Assembly (NCBI GenBank): GCA_002297965.1
Contig: DBLF01000062.1
Coordinates: 1,617 to 20,793, forward strand
Direction: 5' to 3'
Length of the DNA stretch: 19,177 nucleotides
Origin: Candidatus Segatella papionis
Lineage (GTDB): Bacteria > Bacteroidota > Bacteroidia > Bacteroidales > Bacteroidaceae
Part shown: positions 6,395-14,195 of the stretch, piece after piece
Layout: each line of letters opens with the position of its first letter
Position numbering within the stretch: the stretch's first letter is position 1
Position numbers and translations under genes: made by a program
Notes under the pieces: generated by a model
Seen by the model: only the letters and a program-made list of their open reading frames with translations
The model's database searches: none
What the model was told of the DNA's origin: nothing

Positions 6395-7621
6395 ATGCCA
6401 AAGAAAGTTTGTAGCTTCTGTGGAAGAAGCGAGACAGAAGTGAAGCTGTTGATTACAGGTATCAATGGCTTTATCTGCGAGGATTGCGCCAAGCAGGCTT
6501 TTGACATCGTGCAGCAGACAGGTGTGCTGAACCCTCCTGCTGATGGCAAATTCAACTTGAAACAGGTGCCAAAGCCTGTAGATATCAAGAAATATCTGGA
6601 TGAATACATCATCGGACAAGACCAGGCAAAGCGCCATCTTGCCGTGGCTGTATATAACCATTACAAGCGTTTGCAGCAGCCAGAAAACAAGGACGGTGTG
6701 GAAATCGAGAAGAGCAACATCATCATGGTGGGTAGCACGGGAACAGGTAAGACCCTGTTGGCTCGCACCATCGCCAAGTTGCTCGACGTACCATTCACCA
6801 TCGTCGATGCCACTGTGTTTACAGAGGCAGGTTACGTGGGTGAGGACGTGGAGAGCATTCTCTCTCGCCTGCTCCAGGTGGCCGACTACAATGTGGAGGC
6901 AGCCGAGCGAGGCATCGTCTTCATCGATGAGATTGACAAGATTGCCCGCAAGAGCGACAACCCATCCATCACCCGTGACGTGAGCGGCGAGGGTGTGCAG
7001 CAGGGACTCTTGAAACTCTTGGAGGGTACCATGGTGAATGTACCACCAAAGGGTGGTCGCAAGCACCCAGACCAGGACTATATCCATGTGGATACCAAGA
7101 ACATCCTCTTTATCTGCGGTGGTGCCTTCGACGGCATCGAGCGCAAGATAGCACAGCGACTCAACACCCACGTGGTGGGCTACAACTCTGTGCAGAACGT
7201 GGCGAAGGTGGATAAGAAAGACTTGATGAAGTATATCTTGCCACAAGACCTGAAGTCTTTCGGATTGATTCCGGAGATTATCGGTCGTCTGCCTGTGCTT
7301 ACCTACCTCAACCCACTGGATAGAGAGGCATTGCGCAAAATCTTGGTAGAGCCAAAGAACTCCATCGTGAAGCAGTATATGAAGCTCTTCGAGATGGATG
7401 GCATCAAGCTAGAGTTTACCGAGGATGCGCTCGACTACATGGTAGATAAGGCTGTGGAGTATAAGCTCGGCGCGCGTGGACTCCGTTCCATCGTCGAGGC
7501 GGTGATGACGGATGCCATGTTTGAGGCTCCTTCACAGGAGGTGAAAAAGTTTGAAGTGACATTGGACTATGCCAAAAAACAATTGGACAAGGCTCACCTT
7601 GGACAGTTGGAGTCGGCATAA
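6395..7621 (+). CDS. clpX: ATP-dependent Clp protease ATPase subunit ClpX
   Basis: ClpX is a hexameric AAA+ unfoldase that recognises tagged proteins and threads them into ClpP. The protein has 408 residues, close to the 410-430 typical. The N-terminal C4 zinc finger has Cys6, Cys9, Cys28 and Cys31. Walker A is GSTGTGKT (113-120), pore-1 loop GYVGED (146-151), Walker B IVFIDE (174-179), RKH loop at about 222-224, and sensor-2 GARGLRSIVE near the C terminus. The ClpP-docking loop, IGF in E. coli, appears here as VGY (261-263) after NTHV, a conservative change. It lies 90 nt after clpP, so the two are probably co-expressed, perhaps with an extra promoter in the AT-rich gap. A terminator-like hairpin follows. 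Confidence 0.97.
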   Translation: MPKKVCSFCGRSETEVKLLITGINGFICEDCAKQAFDIVQQTGVLNPPADGKFNLKQVPKPVDIKKYLDEYIIGQDQAKRHLAVAVYNHYKRLQQPENKDGVEIEKSNIIMVGSTGTGKTLLARTIAKLLDVPFTIVDATVFTEAGYVGEDVESILSRLLQVADYNVEAAERGIVFIDEIDKIARKSDNPSITRDVSGEGVQQGLLKLLEGTMVNVPPKGGRKHPDQDYIHVDTKNILFICGGAFDGIERKIAQRLNTHVVGYNSVQNVAKVDKKDLMKYILPQDLKSFGLIPEIIGRLPVLTYLNPLDREALRKILVEPKNSIVKQYMKLFEMDGIKLEFTEDALDYMVDKAVEYKLGARGLRSIVEAVMTDAMFEAPSQEVKKFEVTLDYAKKQLDKAHLGQLESA

Positions 7622-7631
7622 GGACATAAAT

Positions 7632-7664
7632 CGGTTGGGAGAGATTCTTCCCAACTGGTTTTTC
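7632..7664 (+). terminator. Intrinsic terminator after clpX
   Basis: GTTGGGA (7634-7640) pairs with TCCCAAC (7649-7655), with an 8-nt loop and further weak pairs outside, followed by T5 (7659-7663). It is 11 nt after the clpX stop and ahead of recQ. Confidence 0.7.
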
Positions 7665-7702
7665 TATACCATATAAAGACATCAAAATAATAATAGTTGG
7701 AT

Positions 7703-9886
7703 ATGACGGAACAGATAAATCTTACGGAACAATTGAAACATTACTTTGGTTTCGATTCGTTTAAAGGAGAACAAGAGACCATCATCAGGAATCTGATGGA
7801 TGGCAACGATACCTTCGTGTTGATGCCGACAGGAGGCGGCAAGAGCTTGTGCTATCAGTTGCCTTCTCTGATTATGGATGGAACGGCCATCGTCATCTCT
7901 CCATTGATAGCCCTGATGAAAAACCAGGTGGATGTAATCAATGGACTCAGCGAGGAAGACGGTGTGGCGCATTATCTTAACTCGTCGCTCAACAAGTCGG
8001 CCATCGAGAAGGTGAAAAACGACATCGTGAGCGGCAAGACCAAGCTCCTCTATGTAGCTCCAGAATCATTGACCAAGGAAGATAACGTGGAATTTCTGAA
8101 GACCATCAAAATCTCATTCTACGCTATCGACGAGGCGCACTGTATATCTGAGTGGGGACACGATTTCCGCCCAGAGTATCGTCGCATTCGCCCTATTATC
8201 AATGAGATAGGCAATGCTCCGGTCATCGCCCTCACGGCGACAGCCACCGACAAGGTGCGCACCGACATCAAGAAAAACCTCGGCATCGTGGATGCCAAGG
8301 AATTCAAAAGCTCGTTCAACAGACCCAACCTTTTCTATGAGGTTCGCCCAAAGAACAAAGATATAGACCGCCAGATTATCATGTTTATCCGTCAACATCC
8401 AGGTAAGAGCGGCATTATCTATTGTCTGTCCAGGAAGAAGGTGGAAGAGCTTGCCGAGGTGCTCAAGGCCAACGACATCAAGGCTGCGCCTTATCATGCG
8501 GGCTTGGATTCAGTGACACGCTCGCAGACCCAAGACGACTTCTTGATGGAGAAGATTGATGTGATTGTGGCTACCATCGCCTTTGGCATGGGCATCGACA
8601 AGCCCGATGTGAGATTTGTCATCCACTATGACATCCCTAAGAGCTTGGAAGGCTATTATCAGGAGACCGGACGCGCGGGGCGTGATGGAGGTGAAGGCAT
8701 CTGCATCGCTTTCTATGCGCGAAAAGACCTGAGAAAACTGGAGAAGTTCATGGAGAACAAGCCAGTGGCAGAGCAGGACATCGGTCGCCAGCTCTTGCAG
8801 GAGACGGCTGCTTACGCCGAGTCTTCTGTATGCCGTCGTAAGATGTTGCTCCACTACTTCGGAGAAGACTATAACGTGGAAAACTGCCATAACTGCGACA
8901 ACTGCTTGCATCCAGCCGTGAAGTTTGAGGCGAAGGATGCCCTGGTTGTGGTCTTGGAAGCCGTGGCTGCCGTGAAGGAAAACTTCCGACAGGAGTACAT
9001 CATCGACTTTGTGAAGGGACGTGCCACCGACGACATCGTTTCGCATAAACACGACCAACTGGAAGAATTCGGTGCAGGCGAGGACATGGATGCCAAGGTT
9101 TGGAACCCAGTGATTCGCCAGGCATTGATAGCGGGGTATCTTAGAAAGGACGTGGAGAACTACGGACTTCTGAAGTTGACCGCCGCAGGAAAGCGCTATA
9201 TGAAGAACCCAACCTCGTTTATGATTGTGGCCGACAAGGAATTTAAGGACGACTATAGCGAGGGTACGCACGAGGGCAATCACAATGGCGAGGCATTGGA
9301 CCCAACCCTCTTCGCCATGTTGAAAGACTTGCGCAAGAGCGTTGCCAAGAAGCGAAAATTGCCACCTTATGTCATCTTTCAAGACATCTCCTTGGAGCAG
9401 ATGGCCACCATGTATCCGCATGACTTGCAAGAGTTGCAGAACATGCAGGGTGTGGGTGCCGGAAAGGCAAAGCGATATGGCAAGGAATTCTGCAAGTTGA
9501 TAGAGAAATATTGCGTGGAGAACAACATCGACCGCCCCGAGGAGTTGCGTGTGAAGACCGTAGCCAAGAAGTCTTTGCTCAAGGTGAACATCATCCAGGG
9601 CATCGACCGCCAAATGGACTTGGAAGACTTGGCGAGAGCCAAGGGACTTGACTTCTCTGACCTGCTGGACGAAATAGAGGCCATCGTCTATAGCGGCACC
9701 AAACTGAACATCGACTACTTCATCGAAGACCGTATGGATGATGACAAGATCGACGACATCTACGACTACTTTATGGAGAGTGAGACCGACGACTTGGACA
9801 CGGCTCTAGACGAGTTGGACGAAGACTATACCGAAGAGGATATTCGACTGATAAGAATCAAGTTTTTGTCTGAACAAGCCAACTAA
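7703..9886 (+). CDS. recQ: ATP-dependent DNA helicase RecQ
   Basis: RecQ is a 3'-5' superfamily 2 helicase acting in recombination and replication repair. The ATG at 7703 (MTEQINL) gives 727 residues; a TTG two codons upstream is possible but less likely. Helicase motifs: Walker A TGGGKS (43-48), DEAH box (143-146) followed by the aromatic-rich loop CISEWGHDFRPEY, TATAT (178-182), and motif VI QETGRAGRDG (320-329). Zinc-binding cysteines are at 377, 395, 398 and 401, followed by the RQC winged helix (about 410-510). An HRDC domain (about 540-610) contains LQNMQGVGAGKAKRYG. Beyond HRDC is a C-terminal extension of about 110 residues ending in an acidic stretch, absent from E. coli RecQ (about 610 residues). 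It follows clpX after a terminator-like hairpin; no clear promoter of its own was found. Confidence 0.96.
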   Translation: MTEQINLTEQLKHYFGFDSFKGEQETIIRNLMDGNDTFVLMPTGGGKSLCYQLPSLIMDGTAIVISPLIALMKNQVDVINGLSEEDGVAHYLNSSLNKSAIEKVKNDIVSGKTKLLYVAPESLTKEDNVEFLKTIKISFYAIDEAHCISEWGHDFRPEYRRIRPIINEIGNAPVIALTATATDKVRTDIKKNLGIVDAKEFKSSFNRPNLFYEVRPKNKDIDRQIIMFIRQHPGKSGIIYCLSRKKVEELAEVLKANDIKAAPYHAGLDSVTRSQTQDDFLMEKIDVIVATIAFGMGIDKPDVRFVIHYDIPKSLEGYYQETGRAGRDGGEGICIAFYARKDLRKLEKFMENKPVAEQDIGRQLLQETAAYAESSVCRRKMLLHYFGEDYNVENCHNCDNCLHPAVKFEAKDALVVVLEAVAAVKENFRQEYIIDFVKGRATDDIVSHKHDQLEEFGAGEDMDAKVWNPVIRQALIAGYLRKDVENYGLLKLTAAGKRYMKNPTSFMIVADKEFKDDYSEGTHEGNHNGEALDPTLFAMLKDLRKSVAKKRKLPPYVIFQDISLEQMATMYPHDLQELQNMQGVGAGKAKRYGKEFCKLIEKYCVENNIDRPEELRVKTVAKKSLLKVNIIQGIDRQMDLEDLARAKGLDFSDLLDEIEAIVYSGTKLNIDYFIEDRMDDDKIDDIYDYFMESETDDLDTALDELDEDYTEEDIRLIRIKFLSEQAN

Positions 9887-9952
9887 CACGTTAAATAGCA
9901 TTAATAAGGTAAGAATTTCGTAAAAAGCGAGCTCTATCTGAGAAATTATTGC

Positions 9953-9960
9953 TAAATTTG
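9953..9960 (+). promoter_or_regulatory. Putative -7 box for guaB and the downstream run
   Basis: TAAATTTG matches TAnnTTTG, 28 nt before the guaB ATG. No good -33 TTTG was found at 19-21 nt. It is the only promoter-like box noticed before the five-gene run. Confidence 0.5.
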
Positions 9961-9988
9961 CACGCAATAAATTTTTAAAGGTTACAAT

Positions 9989-11473
9989 ATGTCATCATTT
10001 GTTGCAGATAAAATTGTAATGGACGGTCTTACTTACGACGACGTCCTTTTGATCCCTGCTTATTCAGAGGTACTACCAAAACAGGTAGAGTTGAAAACCA
10101 AGTTCTCTCGTAACATCGAGTTGAACGTGCCATTCGTTACAGCAGCGATGGACACTGTTACCGAGGCTTCCATGGCGATTGCCATCGCTCGTGAAGGTGG
10201 TATCGGTGTGATTCACAAAAACATGAGCATTGAGGAGCAAGCTCGTCAGGTTGCTATCGTGAAGCGTGCTGAGAATGGTATGATTTATGACCCTGTGACT
10301 ATCCGTCGCGGTAGTACAGTGAAGGATGCCCTTGATATGATGCACGACTATCACATCGGTGGTATTCCAGTGGTGGATGAGGAGAATCACCTCGTAGGTA
10401 TCGTGACCAACCGTGACCTTCGCTTCGAGCGTCACTTGGACAAGAAGATTGATGAGGTGATGACCAAGGACAACTTGGTAACCACTCATGTTCAGACAGA
10501 CTTGACCGCTGCCGCTGCTATCTTGCAGGAAAACAAGATTGAGAAGTTGCCTGTAGTGGATAACGATAACCACTTGGTAGGATTGATTACTTACAAGGAC
10601 ATCACCAAGGCAAAAGACAAGCCAATGGCTTGCAAGGATGCCAAGGGTCGTCTTCGCGTGGCTGCCGGTGTGGGTGTAACTGTAGATACCTTGGATCGTG
10701 CCAAGGCTTTGGTTGAGGCTGGTGCCGATGCCATCGTCATCGATACAGCCCATGGTCATTCCAAGGGTGTGGTAGAGAAGCTCAAGGAAGTGAAGGCTGT
10801 TTTCCCTAACGTAGATGTTGTGGTAGGTAATGTGGCTACTGGCGAGGCTGCCAAGTACTTGGTGGAGAATGGCGCTGATGGTGTGAAGGTAGGTATCGGT
10901 CCTGGTTCTATCTGTACCACTCGTGTCGTTGCCGGCGTAGGTGTTCCTCAGTTGAGTGCTGTTTATGATGTATATTCTGCCTTGAAGGGTACGGGTGTGC
11001 CTTTGATTGCCGATGGTGGCTTGCGCTACTCTGGTGATGTTGTGAAGGCTTTGGCTGCTGGTGGTAGCTGCGTAATGATTGGTTCATTGGTGGCAGGTAC
11101 CGAGGAAAGCCCTGGCGACACCATCATCTTCAACGGACGTAAGTTTAAGAGCTACCGTGGTATGGGCTCTTTGGAGGCTATGGAGCAGAAGAATGGTTCC
11201 AAGGACCGTTACTTCCAGAGCGACACCAAGGATGTGAAGAAGCTCGTGCCAGAGGGTATCGCAGGTCGTGTGCCTTACAAGGGAACCGTTCAGGAGGTTA
11301 TCTACCAGCTCATTGGTGGTTTGCGTTCTGGTATGGGTTACTGCGGTGCGTTCAATATCGAGAACTTGCATAACGCTAAGTTCACTCGCATTACAAATGC
11401 CGGCGTATTGGAGAGCCATCCACATGACATCACTATCACTAGTGAGGCTCCAAACTACAGCCGTCCTGAATAA
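9989..11473 (+). CDS. guaB: IMP dehydrogenase
   Basis: IMP dehydrogenase oxidises IMP to XMP with NAD+, the committed step of GMP synthesis. The protein has 494 residues, a normal length. The TIM-barrel catalytic core has the active-site loop GPGSICTTR with catalytic Cys309. The phosphate-binding ADGGLRYSGD segment is at 341-350. The mobile-flap Arg-Tyr pair is probably Arg407-Tyr408 (DRYFQ), followed by EGIAGRVPYKG. Two CBS domains (about 98-155 and 160-210; HIGGIPVVD, KIEKLPVVD) are inserted in the barrel and allow purine nucleotide control. The stop is 17 nt before the first parvulin gene and no terminator hairpin is visible between. Transcripts may therefore read into the chaperone genes, although the functional link is not obvious. 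Confidence 0.97.
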   Translation: MSSFVADKIVMDGLTYDDVLLIPAYSEVLPKQVELKTKFSRNIELNVPFVTAAMDTVTEASMAIAIAREGGIGVIHKNMSIEEQARQVAIVKRAENGMIYDPVTIRRGSTVKDALDMMHDYHIGGIPVVDEENHLVGIVTNRDLRFERHLDKKIDEVMTKDNLVTTHVQTDLTAAAAILQENKIEKLPVVDNDNHLVGLITYKDITKAKDKPMACKDAKGRLRVAAGVGVTVDTLDRAKALVEAGADAIVIDTAHGHSKGVVEKLKEVKAVFPNVDVVVGNVATGEAAKYLVENGADGVKVGIGPGSICTTRVVAGVGVPQLSAVYDVYSALKGTGVPLIADGGLRYSGDVVKALAAGGSCVMIGSLVAGTEESPGDTIIFNGRKFKSYRGMGSLEAMEQKNGSKDRYFQSDTKDVKKLVPEGIAGRVPYKGTVQEVIYQLIGGLRSGMGYCGAFNIENLHNAKFTRITNAGVLESHPHDITITSEAPNYSRPE

Positions 11474-11490
11474 TTTTTTTTGAAATAAAT

Positions 11491-12711
11491 ATGAAATTTC
11501 ATGCGCTTTTTGCAGCTATGCTCCTTTTGGGGAGCATAGCTTTTGCTCAAAACGACGACCCAATCATCATGACTATCAATGGTCAGCCTGTCAGTCGGTC
11601 GGAATTTGAATATTCTTACAACAAAAACAATTCCGAAGGTGTGATTGACAAGAAGACAGTCAAAGAGTATGTTGACCTATTCATTAATTATAAGTTGAAA
11701 GTCTTGGCGGCATTGGATGCTCGTATCGATACGACGGCTTCTTTCAAGCAGGAGTTCTTGCAGTATCGAGACCAACAAGTGCGTCCTGCCATGATTGATG
11801 AATCGGATGTGGAGGCGGAAGCGCAGAAGATATACGAAGAGTCTAGGCAACGAGTCAGTGAGTCGGGCGGTTTGGTAAAGCCTGCCCACATCTTGATTCG
11901 TTTGAGCCAAAAAGCCTCTTATGCCGACCAAGAGAAGGCTAGACTGAAGGCTGACTCCATCTACCAAGCCCTAAGCAAGGGGGCTGACTTCGCTACTCTC
12001 GCCAAGCGATATTCCGACGACAAAGGCTCTGCCGCAAGAGGTGGAGAGATTGCCTGGATAGCCAAGGGGCAAACGCTGAAGGCTTTTGAGAATGCGGCAT
12101 TCTCGATGAAGGTGGGTGAACTGCGCAAACCCATCCTCTCGGAGTTGGGCTACCACATCATCAAGTTGATGGGAAAGCAAGACTTCTTTCCTTACGATTC
12201 GGTGAAGAACGACATTCGGCGTTTCATCGATGCCCGAGGAATCAGGGAAAGAATCATCAACGAAAAGTTGGATTCCATTGTCAAGACGTTGCCTGCGGGA
12301 AACGACCGTGAGACTGTGCTTGACCAAAAAACTTCAGACTTGTCGGCAAAGGACAATAATCTGAAATATCTCGTGCAAGAGTATCATGACGGATTGCTGC
12401 TCTATGAAATCAGCAACCGGATGGTATGGGAGAAAGCGGCAAGCGACGAAAAAGCGTTGGCTGCTTATTTTGCAAAGAACAAGAAAAAATACAAGTGGAA
12501 GCGACCGAAGTCCAAGGATAGTGCTTACCACCAGAACGACGCTACCTCCGGAAAACAGCACAAGAAAGGAAAGCTGCGTTATACGGATGTGAAGGAACTA
12601 GTGATTGCCGATTATCAAGATAAGCTAGAGAAAGAATGGGTAGCGAAATTAAGAAAGAAATATCAGTATCAGGTCAACCCTGAGGTGTTGGCTACGGTAA
12701 ACAAACATTAA
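11491..12711 (+). CDS. Periplasmic PpiC-type (parvulin) peptidyl-prolyl isomerase, one PPIase domain
   Basis: The 406-residue exported protein has a clear signal peptide (MKF, hydrophobic core, cleavage probably after AFA at residue 19). A SurA-N-like helical region follows (about 24-125). One parvulin domain spans about 130-230: PAHILIRL, then RYSDDKGSAARGGEIAWI, FENAAFSMKVGE and ELGYHIIKLMG. The C-terminal half is helical and basic and ends VNKH. The region after YKWKRPK (about 335-340) is short and Lys/Gln-rich. As far as I recall, homologues in Bacteroides carry a longer segment here before the conserved YTDVKELVIADYQ. It is likely to assist outer-membrane protein folding in the periplasm. 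It lies 26 nt before a second, two-domain SurA-like gene and 17 nt after guaB. Confidence 0.88.
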   Translation: MKFHALFAAMLLLGSIAFAQNDDPIIMTINGQPVSRSEFEYSYNKNNSEGVIDKKTVKEYVDLFINYKLKVLAALDARIDTTASFKQEFLQYRDQQVRPAMIDESDVEAEAQKIYEESRQRVSESGGLVKPAHILIRLSQKASYADQEKARLKADSIYQALSKGADFATLAKRYSDDKGSAARGGEIAWIAKGQTLKAFENAAFSMKVGELRKPILSELGYHIIKLMGKQDFFPYDSVKNDIRRFIDARGIRERIINEKLDSIVKTLPAGNDRETVLDQKTSDLSAKDNNLKYLVQEYHDGLLLYEISNRMVWEKAASDEKALAAYFAKNKKKYKWKRPKSKDSAYHQNDATSGKQHKKGKLRYTDVKELVIADYQDKLEKEWVAKLRKKYQYQVNPEVLATVNKH

Positions 12712-12737
12712 ATATATTATAAGCAGAATACAGATCT

Positions 12738-14195
12738 ATGAAGACTGGATATAAATTAAGTTTGGCGTTCATCGCATTGCTCCTGGTTATGGGCATGAGT
12801 GCAAGCGCCTCACGTATGGGGATGAGTCGCCATGCTTCGTCTGCAGCCGACATTGATTCGAGCAAGTTGGAGGTGATGAACGACTCTCAAGCCATAGACC
12901 CGGGAAGCGTCGTTGACGAGGTGATTTGGGTAGTGGGTGACGAGGCTATCTTGAAATCAGACGTGGAGGTCACCCGATTGCAGTCGGAAGCCGACGGCAT
13001 TAAGTTTGTTGGCGATCCAGATTGTTCCATTCCTGAGCAGATAGCAGTTCAGAAGCTTTTCTTGCATCAGGCTGCTATCGACAGTATCGAGGTATCAGAA
13101 TCTGAGGTGATGCAGGGTATCGATGACCAAATCAATTACTGGGTTTCCATGATAGGTTCTCGTGAGAAGTTGGAGGAATATCGCAAGCAGAGCATCACTC
13201 AGATGCGTCAGCAGATGCACGATGACTTCAAGAATCGCCAGCTCATCCAAAAGATGAAGCAGCAATTGGTGAAGGACATCAAGGTCTCTCCAGCGCAGGT
13301 GCGTAAATATTTCAATGAATTGCCAACAGACAGTATTCCATTTGTTCCAACGGAAGTGGAAGTGGAGATATTGACCATGCAGCCTCGTATTCCTTTGGAG
13401 GAAATCAATCGTGTGAAGAACCAATTGCGCGAGTTCACCGACCGTGTGAACAAGGGTGAGACCACATTCGCGACATTGGCACGTCTTTATTCCGAAGACC
13501 CAGGTTCTGCCCGTATGGGTGGCGAGATGGACTATATCGGAAGAGGTATGCTGGATCCTGCCTTTGCCAATGTAGCGTTCAACTTGACCGACCCTAAGAA
13601 GATTTCCAAGATTGTGGAGTCTGAGTTCGGCTATCATATCATCCAGCTCATCGACAAGCGTGGTGATAAAATCAAGTGTCGTCACATCTTGTTGAAGCCA
13701 CACGTTTCGCAGGAAGCCATTGACAAGTCCATCAATCGTTTGGATTCCATCGGTAATGACATCCGTGCCAAGAAGTTTACCTTTGAGGCAGCCGTTGAGG
13801 CTTTGTCTGATGACAAAGACACCCGAAACAACAAGGGCTTGATGGCAAATACCGCCCAGGCGGACAACCGTACCTCCAGATTCCAGATGAAGGATTTGCC
13901 AACAGAGGTGGCACGTGTGGTAGATACCATGAAGGTGGGACAGGTGTCCGCTCCTTTCACAATGGTCAACAGCAAGGGCAAGACCACTTGTGCCTTGGTC
14001 AAATTGGTGAGCAGAGTGGATGGACACAGAGCCACTATTACCGAGGATTTCCAGGTGATGAAGGATGTGGTCCTTGCCAAGGAAAGAGAAAAAACTTTGC
14101 ATGATTGGGTGGTTGATAAGATTAAGAAGACTTACGTTCGTATGAACGATCGCTACAAGAACTGCAAATTTGAATATCAAGGTTGGGTTAAATGA
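12738..14195 (+). CDS. surA: SurA-like periplasmic chaperone / peptidyl-prolyl isomerase, two parvulin domains
   Basis: SurA-type proteins escort unfolded outer-membrane proteins, including LptD, across the periplasm. The protein has 485 residues. A signal peptide (1 to about 24, ending ASA) precedes a linker with Ser and Asp. The SurA N-terminal region (about 58-185) begins DEVIWVVGDEAILKSDV, very close to the SurA signature. Parvulin domain 1 is at about 203-306 (LYSEDPGSARMGGEMDYIGRGML, EFGYHIIQLI). Parvulin domain 2 is at about 312-425; it starts CRHILLKP but has lost the GG.LGW-type core, so it may be inactive. The C-terminal helix (about 435-465) would pack on the core as in E. coli SurA. 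Its stop overlaps the start of the OstA-like gene by 4 nt (ATGA), which implies translational coupling of chaperone and LPS-transport gene. Confidence 0.92.
   Translation: MKTGYKLSLAFIALLLVMGMSASASRMGMSRHASSAADIDSSKLEVMNDSQAIDPGSVVDEVIWVVGDEAILKSDVEVTRLQSEADGIKFVGDPDCSIPEQIAVQKLFLHQAAIDSIEVSESEVMQGIDDQINYWVSMIGSREKLEEYRKQSITQMRQQMHDDFKNRQLIQKMKQQLVKDIKVSPAQVRKYFNELPTDSIPFVPTEVEVEILTMQPRIPLEEINRVKNQLREFTDRVNKGETTFATLARLYSEDPGSARMGGEMDYIGRGMLDPAFANVAFNLTDPKKISKIVESEFGYHIIQLIDKRGDKIKCRHILLKPHVSQEAIDKSINRLDSIGNDIRAKKFTFEAAVEALSDDKDTRNNKGLMANTAQADNRTSRFQMKDLPTEVARVVDTMKVGQVSAPFTMVNSKGKTTCALVKLVSRVDGHRATITEDFQVMKDVVLAKEREKTLHDWVVDKIKKTYVRMNDRYKNCKFEYQGWVK

Noticed and set aside
6320..7246. Reverse-strand open frame (308 codons) opposite clpX
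   Set aside because: It overlaps a certain gene and has no domain signal.
7697..7702. TTG start for recQ two codons before the ATG
   Set aside because: The ATG at 7703 is a better start codon and loses only two residues with no family match.
8510..9613. Reverse-strand open frame (367 codons) opposite recQ
   Set aside because: A shadow of recQ; the translation has no recognisable motif and is rich in His, Leu and Val.
13095..14180. Reverse-strand open frame (361 codons) opposite surA
   Set aside because: A shadow of the SurA-like gene, with no motif and no plausible start context.
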